A stretch of DNA of 64,000 bases from Peribacillus frigoritolerans (GTDB taxonomy: Bacteria; Bacillota; Bacilli; Bacillales; DSM-1321). A program made the translations under genes and the position numbers. Shown here in pieces: positions 50,993-60,872 of the stretch. The number at the start of each line of letters is the position of its first letter. Position 1 is the first letter of the stretch. The stretch covers positions 1,024,001 to 1,088,000 of the forward strand of contig NZ_CP158190.1 of assembly GCF_040250305.1 (NCBI RefSeq), in the 5' to 3' direction. A model generated the notes under the pieces. The model was not told the DNA's origin, made no database searches, and saw only the letters and a program-made list of their open reading frames with translations.

Positions 50993-52261
50993 ATGCTGGA
51001 ACTTATCATGAATGACATCTTGGGTACACCTTCCATACTTGTGGGGCTGTTTGCCCTCATTGGACTGCTGTTACAGCGGAAATCCAGTGCTGATGTCGTA
51101 TCTGGAACACTAAAAACCGTCATGGGCTTCATTATCATTGGAGCGGGAGCGGCAGTGCTCATTGGCGCCCTTGATATATTCAGTAAAATGTTCGATCATG
51201 CATTCAATGTACAAGGCGTCATACCGAATAACGAAGCCATTGTCGCAGCCGCCCAAAGTGATTTTGGGACTTCGACTGCACTAATCATGGTTTTTGGTAT
51301 GGTTGTCAATGTTTTGCTAGCTCGTTTCACGCCATTTAAATATATATTTTTAACGGGACACCATACCTTATTCATGGCTTGTTTACTTGCAGTCACCCTA
51401 TCGGTCGGCGGGCTCAGCGGATTTCCGCTTATCTTGGTCGGTTCCATTCTATTGGGAGTATGCATGGTGATGTTCCCAGCCCTCCTTCAGCCATACGTAC
51501 GGAAGATTACCGGAAGCGATGATTTTGCCATTGGCCATTTCGGGACAATCGGATATTTTGTATCCGCGACTGTTGGAAAATGGTTTGGAAATAAGGAAAA
51601 AACGACAGAGCAAATCAAGGTTCCTAAATCTTTAGGATTCCTGAGGGACACATCAGTCGCTGTATCGCTTACGATGACGATATTCTTCGTGATCGTCGCA
51701 TTGTTTGCCGGACAGAACTATATTGAAACGGAATTATCCGGCGGTTCGAACTTCATCGTATTTTCTTTCATCCAGGCGATAACATTTGCTGCAGGAGTCT
51801 ACATCATCCTTGCGGGGGTACGGATGTTAATTGCTGAAATCGTCCCTGCATTCAAAGGGATTGCCGATAAAGTGGCGCCGAATACAAAGCCTGCATTGGA
51901 CTGTCCGACCATCTTTCCATTCGCTCCAAATGCAGTGATCATCGGGTTCCTATTCAGTTTCCTGGCGGGATTATTATCCATGTTCCTCCTTCCGGTACTA
52001 GGACTGAAAGTAATCGTTCCGGGGCTCGTACCGCATTTCTTCACCGGAGCTGCAGCAGGTGTATTTGGAAATGCCACAGGAGGCAGACGCGGAGCGATGC
52101 TCGGTTCCTTTGCAAACGGACTCATCATCAGTTTCCTGCCGGCGATACTCCTGGTCTTCTTGGGGGATGTAGGGTTTGAAGGCACCACATTTGGTGATTC
52201 GGACTTCGGTGTGGTCGGTCTCTTGATATTAAGCGTCATGAAACTTTTAGGATTATCCTAA
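50993..52261 (+). CDS. ulaA: PTS IIC permease, ascorbate (UlaA) type
   Basis: 422 residues, GGGGGAGAGG upstream. About eleven membrane helices with UlaA-type segments (ADVVSGTLKTVMGFIIIGAGA, FTPFKYIFLTGHHTLFMACLLA, IVPGLVPHFFTGAAAGVFGNATGGRRGA). Likely cargo is L-ascorbate or a related sugar acid. No ula-type decarboxylase or epimerase genes follow; a HAD phosphatase does. Confidence 0.9.
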   Translation: MLELIMNDILGTPSILVGLFALIGLLLQRKSSADVVSGTLKTVMGFIIIGAGAAVLIGALDIFSKMFDHAFNVQGVIPNNEAIVAAAQSDFGTSTALIMVFGMVVNVLLARFTPFKYIFLTGHHTLFMACLLAVTLSVGGLSGFPLILVGSILLGVCMVMFPALLQPYVRKITGSDDFAIGHFGTIGYFVSATVGKWFGNKEKTTEQIKVPKSLGFLRDTSVAVSLTMTIFFVIVALFAGQNYIETELSGGSNFIVFSFIQAITFAAGVYIILAGVRMLIAEIVPAFKGIADKVAPNTKPALDCPTIFPFAPNAVIIGFLFSFLAGLLSMFLLPVLGLKVIVPGLVPHFFTGAAAGVFGNATGGRRGAMLGSFANGLIISFLPAILLVFLGDVGFEGTTFGDSDFGVVGLLILSVMKLLGLS

Positions 52262-52302
52262 ACTGTTATACTAATAAGGTACAGAAACAAAATAAATGAA
52301 TG

Positions 52303-52348
52303 ATACCAGCAGCCTAAGATCTTCTAGATAATAGGCTGTTGGCATTTT
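52303..52348 (+). terminator. hairpin between IIC and HAD phosphatase genes
   Basis: CCAGCAGCCTA pairs with TAGGCTGTTGG, then CATTTTC: a weak terminator, so some readthrough to the next gene is likely. Confidence 0.55.
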
Positions 52349-52379
52349 CATCATCATTCGGATTTTTGAGGTGATTGGC

Positions 52380-53225
52380 ATGGCCAACAAGGCAATTGTG
52401 CTCGATTTGGATGGCACGACATTGAACGAAAGAAACACTGTGAATGAGACGCTGGAACAATACATAGGCGAACTTAGGAAAAGCGGAAAGCTGATTTTCA
52501 TTGCAACAGGAAGAACGCTGGAAGAGGTAAGGGACGTTTTGCCGTCCGGCATGGAGGCCGATGGAATGGTGACCGCCAATGGAATGTCCGTATTCATCGG
52601 AAAGAAACAGATTGTCGAACACGCCCTGTCGACGGAACTTGTCGAAGAATTGGTCGCCAAAGCAGGAGCGGAAGAGATTTTTTACGAAGTTCATCCGAAC
52701 GAAGGAACACGGATGGCATTACTTAAAGATAAAGACTATATGGTTAAACAAGGTTTGATACCAAAACCTGAGACTGTCGATGAAAATGAATGGCTATCAA
52801 GACAGGATGCAGTCGAAGACAAAATAAGATGGTCAGAACAACTGGATATAAGCAGCGTCGCCAAGATCTACTTTTTCAGCAATGAAATGAATACGATTCG
52901 AAAATGGAAAGCGGAGTTGGGGAAAATCAAGCAGTACAATGCCTTTACCACAGCTTCCTCCACCCATCATAATGTAGAAGTGACCGTGGAAGGCATCACA
53001 AAAGCAACAGGCGTTCAACTGCTGCTGAAACATTTCCAGCTAGCACCCGAAAATATCCTGGCAGTAGGCGATGGCGAAAATGACCTCCCGCTATTTAAAC
53101 TCGCCGGACATTGCGTTGCCATGAAAAACGCCACTGACCTGGTCAAAGAACAAGCCGATGAAGTGACGGAGTATTCATATAGAGAAGATGGACTGTATCG
53201 TTTTTTGAAGGGTAAGTTTCACTAA
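52380..53225 (+). CDS. HAD-superfamily (Cof-type) phosphatase
   Basis: 281 residues from ATG 52380, GAGGTG upstream. Motif I VLDLDGTTLN, motif II ATGR, motif III Lys region and motif IV GDGENDLPLF; a Cof-type cap domain lies between. It dephosphorylates sugar phosphates or related compounds. It follows the PTS operon and may relieve sugar-phosphate build-up. Confidence 0.9.
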   Translation: MANKAIVLDLDGTTLNERNTVNETLEQYIGELRKSGKLIFIATGRTLEEVRDVLPSGMEADGMVTANGMSVFIGKKQIVEHALSTELVEELVAKAGAEEIFYEVHPNEGTRMALLKDKDYMVKQGLIPKPETVDENEWLSRQDAVEDKIRWSEQLDISSVAKIYFFSNEMNTIRKWKAELGKIKQYNAFTTASSTHHNVEVTVEGITKATGVQLLLKHFQLAPENILAVGDGENDLPLFKLAGHCVAMKNATDLVKEQADEVTEYSYREDGLYRFLKGKFH

Positions 53226-53264
53226 AATAACCTGGAAGGGCAAAGAACTAGTCTTGGAAATTTG

Positions 53265-53320
53265 AACGGTGATTGGAAAGCGAGTGCCCTACGTTCCCAA
53301 CAACATTCAAGTTTTGACAA
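53265..53320 (-). repeat. minimal remnant of the intergenic repeat
   Basis: GATTGGAAAGCGAGTGCC, then AACATTCAAGTTTTGACA. It is copy D with almost all of the core deleted, ends only. Confidence 0.55.
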
Positions 53321-53416
53321 CTAAACAAGATTCCTTAATGGTTTTTGACTGTTTTATGAAACCCTCAATGGATTTCTGAATTCAACTCCGAACGTTTTTT
53401 TTGAGGGGTGTAGAGT

Positions 53417-53650
53417 TTGACCAGAGATTAAACAATCTACGAATGGGCTTATTCCAAAGTTTATATTTTAGGACCCGTCCTAATTGGCATCTTGATTGAA
53501 GTGTTTTCAAGATCCACAGGTTACCTGATCATGGGGGCATTATCAATTGCGTCTACCATTGTTATTAAAACCTCCATAAAACGCTCAAAACAAGAAGCTT
53601 CACCTAATGAAGGATATCCTCTTGAAGAGATGCTGATTAATAGAAAATGA
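53417..53650 (+). pseudogene. small membrane protein gene interrupted by an early stop
   Basis: TTG 53417 follows GAGGGG by about 8 bases; after four codons (TTG ACC AGA GAT) comes TAA (53429), then 72 open codons to TGA. The open part has two hydrophobic segments (YILGPVLIGILIEVF; LIMGALSIASTIVI) and a charged tail ending GYPLEEMLINRK. No later start with a ribosome site is visible. Either a pseudogene or a sequencing error. Confidence 0.55.
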
Positions 53651-53663
53651 TTCTTTGAAACAG

Positions 53664-53700
53664 GCAAGAGCAGACCTTAACGGGTTTGCTCTTGTTTATT
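53664..53700. terminator. terminator between convergent small genes
   Basis: GGCAAGAGCA pairs with TGCTCTTG, then TTTATTTT. Confidence 0.75.
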
Positions 53701-53739
53701 TTGAGCTGGTGTCTATTATTATTGATACGTTCATTATTG

Positions 53740-53919
53740 TTAATCATTACTTTTTGATTTGGAGTATGTAGGAATTAAAAGAAAACCTATTCCAAATAAA
53801 GCATATGAAATCCATCGGACTATATCATACCATTCCATTTGTTTGAAAAAAGAAAGATTAATAATCATTGCAAGAGCACCTAAAATTACAAGTGTTTTTC
53901 CTAATACCTGTCTAGACAA
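53740..53919 (-). CDS. small two-span membrane protein
   Basis: 59 residues from TTG 53919, since AAAGGAG is then about 11 bases upstream; a GTG at 53931 overlaps that site. Two hydrophobic helices (LGKTLVILGALAMIINLSF; YDIVRWISYALFGIGFLLIPTY) and a charged C-terminus. Family unknown. Confidence 0.65.
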   Translation of the reverse strand: MSRQVLGKTLVILGALAMIINLSFFKQMEWYDIVRWISYALFGIGFLLIPTYSKSKSND

Positions 53920-54198
53920 AGGGGATTCCACTCCTTTTTGAATTGGTTTTACAAGATATTAACATTTTTTCTCAAAAATTACTTGTTTTGGACGATTATT
54001 TTAAAACTGAGTTTACCGATAATGATGACCTTATGGTGGGGTCTTTCTACCTCGATTTTTGGCAAGCTGAAATACGCATTTGCTTAAACTGTCTTTACTT
54101 TGCTTAATTCACGAATCAGATCGTAGCTGAAAACAATAAAATCCATGCAGGTCGTCTTAATGGCCATAATGATTTTTATTAACAAAATTTTATTAATA

Positions 54199-54227
54199 TT
54201 GACGGTATCAATCTATGACTTTATCAT
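54199..54227 (+). promoter_or_regulatory. promoter of the iron-uptake operon
   Basis: TTGACG (54199-54204), 17 bases, TATCAT (54222-54227). Confidence 0.7.
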
Positions 54228-54235
54228 AACAGCAG

Positions 54236-54254
54236 GATAATGATAATCATTTTC
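54236..54254. promoter_or_regulatory. Fur box
   Basis: GATAATGATAATCATTTTC matches the 19-base Fur consensus at 18 positions. It covers the transcription start, so iron-bound Fur would block the promoter. Confidence 0.88.
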
Positions 54255-54318
54255 AATTATGAATGTATTAGTCAGATAAGAAGTTAAGTAGGTATAGATG
54301 ACGGAAAGGGTGCAAAAA

Positions 54319-55287
54319 ATGAAAGAATCTAGAAAAGTAAGAACATTTGGGGGAGGAGCATTCATCCTGTTATTTACGATTATGATGGTGTTATCAGGAT
54401 GTAATAATTCTCAAAAAACAACGGAAGCAGAGAATACATCTGCCGAAACAAGTAATCAAGAAACAAGGACGATTAAGCATGAAATGGGAGTAACGGAAAT
54501 TAAAAACACTCCTAAAAAAATAGTTACGCTTGAGTTATCTTTCGTTGATTCTTTAAATGCCCTAGGGATAAAACCTATCGGGATTTCAGATGACAACAAA
54601 AAAGATATGATTACAAAACTTGTTGGTCAAGAAATGGATTATACTTCTGTAGGAACACGTGAGCAGCCTAATTTAGAGGTTATCAGTTCTTTACAGCCGG
54701 ATTTAATCATTGCAGATGCTGAGCGGCATAAAGGGATTTATAAAGATTTACAGCAGATTGCTCCTACCGTTGTCTTAAAAAGTCGGGAATCTACATATCA
54801 AGAAAATCTGGATTCTTTTAAAACGATTGCAAAGGCAGTCAATCAGGAAGATGCTGCAGAAAAAAGATTGAGCGAGCATGAAAAAACGATTAAGGAACTT
54901 AAATCGAAACTTACTGTTGATTCAAATATGACGGTTTTACCTGCAGTTGTACGTGATACTTCATTCCAAGCCCATACTTCTTCTTCCTATGATGGAGAAT
55001 TGCTTGAGCGCATGGGATTGAAAAATGCGATTCAGCAGGAACAGCCACATGCCGAGATGAATCTGGAGCAGCTTGTCGAAATTAATCCGGATGTGCTGCT
55101 TTTGGCGAACAATGAGGGTAAGTTACTTACTGATGAGTGGAAAGACAATCCTCTTTGGAAAGACTTGAAGGCTGTAAAAAACGGACAGGTGTATAGTGTT
55201 GATCGAGATTTATGGACGAGATACCGTGGTGTTGTATCCGCAGAGGCCATTGCTAAAGACACTTTAAAAATGCTTGGTGAAGAATAG
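54319..55287 (+). CDS. ferric-citrate/siderophore-binding lipoprotein (FecB type)
   Basis: 322 residues from ATG 54319, with GAAAGGGTG upstream. Lipoprotein signal, lipobox MVLSGC. Type III periplasmic-binding fold (KKIVTLELSFVDSLNALGIKPIGIS; NPDVLLLANN; VYSVDRDLWTRYRGVVSAEAI), like YfmC/FecB. Sits under a Fur box at the head of a full importer. A hairpin separates it from the permeases, which favours higher binding-protein levels. Confidence 0.92.
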   Translation: MKESRKVRTFGGGAFILLFTIMMVLSGCNNSQKTTEAENTSAETSNQETRTIKHEMGVTEIKNTPKKIVTLELSFVDSLNALGIKPIGISDDNKKDMITKLVGQEMDYTSVGTREQPNLEVISSLQPDLIIADAERHKGIYKDLQQIAPTVVLKSRESTYQENLDSFKTIAKAVNQEDAAEKRLSEHEKTIKELKSKLTVDSNMTVLPAVVRDTSFQAHTSSSYDGELLERMGLKNAIQQEQPHAEMNLEQLVEINPDVLLLANNEGKLLTDEWKDNPLWKDLKAVKNGQVYSVDRDLWTRYRGVVSAEAIAKDTLKMLGEE

Positions 55288-55293
55288 AGGAAC

Positions 55294-55332
55294 AAAAGCG
55301 AAGTAAGAGATCCCATTCTTACTTCGCTTTCC
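55294..55332 (+). terminator. hairpin between binding protein and permease genes
   Basis: AAAGCGAAGTAAG pairs with CTTACTTCGCTTT, followed by few T residues: partial terminator. Confidence 0.7.
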
Positions 55333-55372
55333 ATTAGGTTTAAATTTTGTTAGGAAGTGTGTTGTATAGTCA

Positions 55373-56377
55373 ATGGAAACTGTAGTTAGAAGTAAACTGA
55401 AAGTGTTATGTACAGCTATCGCTGGAATCGTTTTGTTAATTTTAGGCGTCCTGACGAGTATTTCTGTGGGAGCGGCAGATATTGATGCATCAATGGTTTT
55501 GAAGTCCTTTTTTGATGTCGACTCGTCCAAGGAACAGACTATTATAAGGACTCTTCGTTTGCCCCGAGCTATAGTTGGAGCTTTGGTCGGTGCTAATTTA
55601 GCGGTAGCGGGTGCTCTCATGCAGGCTATTACCCGGAATTCATTAGCTTCACCACAAGTGTTTGGTGTTAATGCAGGTGCCTCATTTTTTATTGTGTCAG
55701 CTTTTGCTTTCTTTCCTAACCTTTCTTCAGTCTCTTTAGTTTGCGTTGCATTCATTGGTGCAGCAGTGGGAGGGATGGCAGTCTATTCTTTTGCTTCGGG
55801 AGGAGGAATGACCCAAGTGAAGCTGGCATTGGCTGGAATGGCTGTTCACTTTTTTTTATCTTCCTTAACGCAAGGCATGATCATCTTTAATGAACAAGCG
55901 AAAGATGTGCTCTATTGGTTGGTCGGGTCTATTAATGGAAAGACATGGGCGCACGTAAACATGATCCTTCCCTGGTCTCTTATCGGGCTATTGGTTGCTG
56001 CCTTGTTCTCTCGATCTGTTTCCATCCTTGTCTTAGGAGAAAATATGGCGCAGGGTCTTGGGCAGCGGGTGTACCGAATCCGTATTTTAGCAGGAATATT
56101 GGTGATCATTTTGGCAGGATCTTCGGTTGCCGTCGCAGGTCCAGTGGGATTTGTGGGATTGATTATTCCTCATATCGTCAGAAGACTGGTGGGTGGGGAC
56201 TATCGAAGAATCATCCCTTTCTCTGCATTATTCGGCGCTTTACTCTTAGTTTACGCAGATATTCTCGCACGGTTCATCGCTTATCCTTTTGAGTCGCCGG
56301 TAGGCATCGTAACAGCTATAATCGGTGCGCCATTCTTCCTTTATTTAGCGAAGAGAGGGAGGAATATTAAGCAATGA
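55373..56377 (+). CDS. fecC: FecCD-family iron permease 1
   Basis: 334 residues, many helices; family motifs LRLPRAIVGALVGANLAVAGALMQAITRNSLASPQVFGVNAGA and PVGFVGLIIPHIVRRLVGGDYR. The ribosome site is weak (AGGAAGTG, 14 bases upstream). It overlaps the next gene by four bases (ATGA). Confidence 0.93.
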   Translation: METVVRSKLKVLCTAIAGIVLLILGVLTSISVGAADIDASMVLKSFFDVDSSKEQTIIRTLRLPRAIVGALVGANLAVAGALMQAITRNSLASPQVFGVNAGASFFIVSAFAFFPNLSSVSLVCVAFIGAAVGGMAVYSFASGGGMTQVKLALAGMAVHFFLSSLTQGMIIFNEQAKDVLYWLVGSINGKTWAHVNMILPWSLIGLLVAALFSRSVSILVLGENMAQGLGQRVYRIRILAGILVIILAGSSVAVAGPVGFVGLIIPHIVRRLVGGDYRRIIPFSALFGALLLVYADILARFIAYPFESPVGIVTAIIGAPFFLYLAKRGRNIKQ

Positions 56378-57387
56378 AACTAAAACGGACATTTGGGTTG
56401 AAATCAAATTTGCAGCCTTATTCTATTCTCCTGTTGCTGACGGTTACCATGCTGATTTTATCAATGGTGAGCCTGGGCTTAGGGGCCATATATATATCAC
56501 CTTTAGAAATTCTCCAAAATTTCCTTGGAAATGGTATGCAAAGTCAGACATTCATTTTGCATAACTATCGCATACCACGCATTCTAATTGCCGTGATAGT
56601 GGGGGCCGGTTTGGCAACGGCTGGAGCCATTCTGCAAGGAGTCCTTCGAAATCCGTTGGCCTCTCCGGATGTGATTGGGGTAACAAAAGGGGCCGGTTTG
56701 GCAGCTGTTATCGTCATTGTCTTATTTCCGCAATCGCCCATTATCATACTGCCTCTTTCAGCTTTTATCGGAGCGGCGGTCATGGCGGCAATTTTGATGA
56801 TATTTGTTTATAAAAAAGGAGCTCAGCCAAATACAATAGCTTTGGTCGGAATAGCTTTAGGGGCCATATGTCAAGCTGGCATAGAGTATTTCATGGTCAA
56901 GTTCCCGGATGATGTAAACACGACATTGCTGTGGTTGACCGGCAGCCTATGGGGAAGAGGATGGGATCAAGTATTCATTTTGCTTCCATGTCTTGTTCTT
57001 GTCCCGGTATTGATTGCATTGACGTCTAAAATGGATGTACTGAGTCTTGGAGACGATATAGCTACAGGTCTCGGTGAAAGATCAAAATTACTGCGTTATA
57101 TATTGTTAAGCGTATCTGTCATATTAATCGGAGTCTGTGTAGCAGCGGTTGGTTCCATCGGGTTCATTGGTTTAATTGCCCCCCATATTGCCCGGAGAGT
57201 GGTAGGGTCAAAATTCAAGGTATTACTTCCTGCTTCAGCTCTTTTCGGTTCTATCTTTCTCCTCGTTGCCGATAGCCTTGGAAGAGGATTATTCCCTCCA
57301 ATAGAAATACCCGCCGGAATCATCACTGCGGTGATTGGCGTGCCATATTTTTTATATCTATTACGCCGTGAACGAAAAATAACATAA
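56374..57387 (+). CDS. fecD: FecCD-family iron permease 2
   Basis: 337 residues. Motifs YRIPRILIAVIVGAGLATAGAILQGVLRNPLASPDVIGVTKGAG and GSIGFIGLIAPHIARRVVGSKF match the first permease in pattern. It forms the heterodimeric channel with it; the ATG overlaps the upstream stop. Confidence 0.93.
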   Translation: MKLKRTFGLKSNLQPYSILLLLTVTMLILSMVSLGLGAIYISPLEILQNFLGNGMQSQTFILHNYRIPRILIAVIVGAGLATAGAILQGVLRNPLASPDVIGVTKGAGLAAVIVIVLFPQSPIIILPLSAFIGAAVMAAILMIFVYKKGAQPNTIALVGIALGAICQAGIEYFMVKFPDDVNTTLLWLTGSLWGRGWDQVFILLPCLVLVPVLIALTSKMDVLSLGDDIATGLGERSKLLRYILLSVSVILIGVCVAAVGSIGFIGLIAPHIARRVVGSKFKVLLPASALFGSIFLLVADSLGRGLFPPIEIPAGIITAVIGVPYFLYLLRRERKIT

Positions 57388-57402
57388 GGAAGGCTGGCGA
57401 CC

Positions 57403-58194
57403 ATGACAACATTATCAGCAGAGCATCTTTCTCTCTCTTATGGATCAACTCAAATCATTGATAATATCGATTTGGAAATTCCTGAAGGTAAGATCAGTAT
57501 AATCATTGGTTCCAATGGTTGTGGCAAATCCACCATTCTAAAGTCTCTAGCTAGATTACTAATGCCACAGCAAGGCACGATCCATTTAGATGGAAAGGCC
57601 ATTCATCAGCAATCTTCCAAGGAAGTCGCAAAGAAATTGGCTATATTGCCCCAAGCTCCGGAAGCTCCTGAAGATATAACCGTTAAAGAACTATGCTATT
57701 ATGGCAGGCATCCGCACAAAGGCTTATTTTCCAGACAAACCCCGGAAGATCATAGGATTGTCGACCGTGCATTATCAGCAACAAAAATGACGGAGTTTGC
57801 TGATCGGACATTGGATGCATTATCTGGAGGACAAAGGCAAAGAGCATGGATTTCGATGGCTTTAGTACAAGAAACCGACCTTTTACTGTTAGATGAACCG
57901 ACAACCTATCTCGACTTAGCACACCAAATTGAAATATTGGAATTACTGCGCGATTTAAACGTAACATATGGACGCACGATCGTCATGGTTCTGCATGATT
58001 TGAATCAAGCGGCACAGTATGCCGATCATCTAATTAGCATCAAGAAGGGAAAAATCTATAAGGAGGGACCGCCTGAAACGGTATTCACAAAAGAGATGAT
58101 CAAGGACGTCTTCAGACTGGAATGCTGTATTATTGAAAATCCAGTAGATCAAACGCCCCTATGCATTCCAATTGGTTTATCTCAAGATCATTAG
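57403..58194 (+). CDS. fecE: iron-uptake ABC ATPase (FecE type)
   Basis: 263 residues, AAGGAAGG upstream. Walker [10 protein letters not shown], signature [17 protein letters not shown], Walker [21 protein letters not shown], switch MVLHDLNQA. The DLAHQ segment is typical of siderophore ATPases. Last gene of the Fur-controlled operon. Confidence 0.95.
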   Translation: MTTLSAEHLSLSYGSTQIIDNIDLEIPEGKISIIIGSNGCGKSTILKSLARLLMPQQGTIHLDGKAIHQQSSKEVAKKLAILPQAPEAPEDITVKELCYYGRHPHKGLFSRQTPEDHRIVDRALSATKMTEFADRTLDALSGGQRQRAWISMALVQETDLLLLDEPTTYLDLAHQIEILELLRDLNVTYGRTIVMVLHDLNQAAQYADHLISIKKGKIYKEGPPETVFTKEMIKDVFRLECCIIENPVDQTPLCIPIGLSQDH

Positions 58195-58269
58195 AAGCAG
58201 TTTCTTCCCTATTAATATAGATCAAGACGTTAGCGGTAGATTTTTATATTAATCCAACCAACATTAAAT

Positions 58270-58307
58270 GGGGCATTCCTTCAAAAGGGGATGCCTTTTG
58301 TTTTTTC
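58270..58307 (+). terminator. terminator of the iron operon
   Basis: GGGGCATTCC pairs with GGGATGCC, then TTTTGTTTTTT. Confidence 0.75.
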
Positions 58308-58399
58308 TCAATAGGCACAGTGACATACATTCGAAGCCTAAATCATAAGACTACAATAAAGGCTTATCCCTTTATAATGCCAAAAAGAGGTGCTTTTTG

Positions 58400-59590
58400 A
58401 TGGAAAAACGAACTATTAATCAAGTGGACGGGTATGTGCCACAGCCTATCCGAAGTGATGGAGCCGGAGCGATTGACTCTGGGCCGCGAAATATTATGCG
58501 GGATCTTCAAAACCCAAATATTCTCGTCCCGCCTATCACAGATGCAGGCTTGCTTCCTAACTTGAAATTCTCGTTCTCGGACACTTCAATGACATTAAAT
58601 CACGGGGGATGGTCAAGGGAGATCACCGCAAGGGAACTTCCGATTGCGACCACACTTGCGGGTGTAAATATGAGCTTAACGGCAGGAGGAGTACGTGAAC
58701 TCCATTGGCATCAAGAAGCAGAGTGGTCTTATATGCTGTTAGGACGGGCACGCATAACCTCGGTTGACCAAGAAGGACGAAATTTCATTGCCGACGTCGG
58801 CCCGGGCGATCTTTGGTACTTTCCCCCAGGAATCCCACATTCGATTCAAGGGTTGGAACATTGCGAATTTTTGCTCGTCTTCGATGACGGAAACTTTTCC
58901 GATCTTAACACCTTATCCATCTCAGATTGGTTTGCACACACTCCAAAAGATGTTCTGTCGGCCAATTTCGGCGTTCCAGAGAGTGCCTTTAACTCCATTC
59001 CTTCAGATCAGGTCTATATCTATCAGGGAAAGGTACCCGGTTCACTGGAAAGTCAGGTAGTCCAGTCACCTTACGGAGAAGTTCCTTTAACCTTTAAGCA
59101 CGAGCTGTTGAAACAAACACCAATCAAGACCCCTGGTGGAAGCGTGCGAATTGTGGACTCTTCTAACTTCCCTATTTCAAAAACAATCGCAGCAGCACTC
59201 GTTGAGATTGAGCCGGGTGGAATGAGAGAACTTCATTGGCACCCTAATAACGACGAGTGGCAGTATTACCTTACTGGACAAGGGCGCATGACAGTATTTA
59301 CTGGAAACGGTACAGCTCGTACACTTGATTATAGAGCAGGTGATGTCGGATATGTACCCTTTGCTACTGGGCACTATATTCAGAACACCGGTACCGAAAC
59401 GTTATGGTTTTTAGAAATGTTCAAAAGCAATCGCTTTGTAGATGTATCTCTAAACCAGTGGATGGCACTGACTCCTAAAGAACTAGTTCAAAGCAACTTG
59501 AATGTTGGGTCAGAATTGCTCGATTCACTACGCAAGGAGAAATGGCCTGTTGTGAAATATCCCGGGTTTCCTACTAAAATGCCGGATTAA
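58400..59590 (+). CDS. bicupin oxalate decarboxylase (OxdC/OxdD family) with variant lid
   Basis: 396 residues from ATG 58400, AAGAGGTG upstream. Converts oxalate to formate and CO2 with manganese. Two cupin domains: first Mn site His102, His104, Glu108 (HWHQEAEW) and His147 (GIPHS); second site His279, His281, Glu286 (HWHPNNDEW) and His325 (TGHY). The N-terminal lid, SENST in B. subtilis OxdC, is SDLNT here (167-171), so the Glu that delivers the proton is Asp. Lid changes in OxdC are known to shift activity toward oxalate oxidase, so the reaction here needs care. No signal peptide. A single gene between terminators. Confidence 0.93.
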   Translation: MEKRTINQVDGYVPQPIRSDGAGAIDSGPRNIMRDLQNPNILVPPITDAGLLPNLKFSFSDTSMTLNHGGWSREITARELPIATTLAGVNMSLTAGGVRELHWHQEAEWSYMLLGRARITSVDQEGRNFIADVGPGDLWYFPPGIPHSIQGLEHCEFLLVFDDGNFSDLNTLSISDWFAHTPKDVLSANFGVPESAFNSIPSDQVYIYQGKVPGSLESQVVQSPYGEVPLTFKHELLKQTPIKTPGGSVRIVDSSNFPISKTIAAALVEIEPGGMRELHWHPNNDEWQYYLTGQGRMTVFTGNGTARTLDYRAGDVGYVPFATGHYIQNTGTETLWFLEMFKSNRFVDVSLNQWMALTPKELVQSNLNVGSELLDSLRKEKWPVVKYPGFPTKMPD

Positions 59591-59894
59591 ACTGATAGGG
59601 GTATTTATATTAGAAAAGTTATGATTAGGTTCTTATTTAACAAAAGAATTTTTTACTTCAAAACCTGGGTTGCTGCGGCAACCTTTTTTTTGTGGAACGA
59701 AGGGGCAGGTCAATTGAAGGTGAAAAGGGATTATAATAATAAAACGGAATGCTTAATTAGAAGTGATTAAAACGTGGAAAACAATAATACATTAAATCCA
59801 GAGTTAACAGCTCTTTAAGTTTTTTAGAATACTCGCCAGGTTCAGTTTAAATGATAAAATGGAAAGACTTATATATTAAAGGAGACTTATTATC
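59591..59894. other. intergenic region
   Basis: Holds a terminator at 59668-59691; the rest shows no gene, and a promoter for the dehydrogenase is likely in 59840-59880 but not clear. Confidence 0.5.
59668..59691 (+). terminator. terminator after the oxalate decarboxylase
   Basis: GGTTGC pairs with GCAACC over a 4-base loop, then eight T. Confidence 0.85.
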
Positions 59895-60872
59895 TTGGAA
59901 GCCAAATGTATTAAATTCTATGAATTTGGGAATCCGCAAAACGTTTTAAAAGTTGAAAATAAATGTATTCAAAGACCTTTCGAGGGGGAAGTCCTCGTTC
60001 GGATGACCACACGTCCCATTAACCCGTCTGACTTGCTGCCCATTCGCGGTGCCTATTCACACCGAATTCCCTTGCCTTCCATACCTGGTTATGAAGGGGT
60101 CGGCATTGTCGAAGAGGTGGGTCCATCGGTTTCGAAAGAGCTGATAGGCAAGCGTGTTTTGCCTTTGCGCGGTGAAGGGACCTGGCAGGATTATGTTAAA
60201 ACATCTGCGGAGCTGGCCATCGTCATTCCGGATTCGATTGAGGACCATATAGCAGCGCAATTATATATAAACCCGATAACCGCATGGCTAATAATCACAG
60301 AAGTATTAACTTTGAAACCTGATGATGTTTTACTCGTAAATGCTTGCGGATCTTCGATTGGCCGCATCTTTGCCCAGTTATCCAGGATTCTTGGATTTAA
60401 GCTGATTGCTGTAACGAGAAACAATAAGTATACGGAAGAACTGCTTAAACTTGGTGCTTCATATGTGATCGATACGTCCCGATCATCATTGCATGATACA
60501 GTAATGGAAATGACGAAGGGGCGCGGAGCGAAAGCGGCCATAGATTCAGTAGGCGGCATCGATGGCTCAGAACTCGCTTTTTGTGTTCGGCCTAATGGCA
60601 TCTTATTAACGATTGGTCTTTTATCAGGGCAGTCTGTAAATTGGGCGAAAATTTCCGAAAGGACAAAAGTGAATGTTAAAATGTTTCATCTTCGGCATTG
60701 GAATCAGCAGGCTTCCGTTCAAACCTGGCATGAAACGTTTAACCTTTTGATGGGGTTCATTGCTGATAAAAGGTTGACATTCATGATGCCGGATTCCTGC
60801 TACAGCCTTCAAGATGTGCAAGAAGCCATGATTGTCACGGGCGTTAGAGGGAAGATTTTTTTAAGCAATTGA
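59895..60872 (+). CDS. MDR-family zinc-free alcohol/quinone oxidoreductase
   Basis: 325 residues, TTG start with AAAGGAGA upstream. Medium-chain dehydrogenase fold: GroES-like domain (PINPSDLLPIRGAYSHRIPLPSIPGYEGVGIVEEVG) and a Rossmann domain with NACGSSIGRIFAQLSRILG. The usual catalytic Cys and structural-zinc Cys set are absent, so it is closer to quinone or enoyl reductases. It uses NADPH; substrate unknown. Confidence 0.9.
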   Translation: MEAKCIKFYEFGNPQNVLKVENKCIQRPFEGEVLVRMTTRPINPSDLLPIRGAYSHRIPLPSIPGYEGVGIVEEVGPSVSKELIGKRVLPLRGEGTWQDYVKTSAELAIVIPDSIEDHIAAQLYINPITAWLIITEVLTLKPDDVLLVNACGSSIGRIFAQLSRILGFKLIAVTRNNKYTEELLKLGASYVIDTSRSSLHDTVMEMTKGRGAKAAIDSVGGIDGSELAFCVRPNGILLTIGLLSGQSVNWAKISERTKVNVKMFHLRHWNQQASVQTWHETFNLLMGFIADKRLTFMMPDSCYSLQDVQEAMIVTGVRGKIFLSN

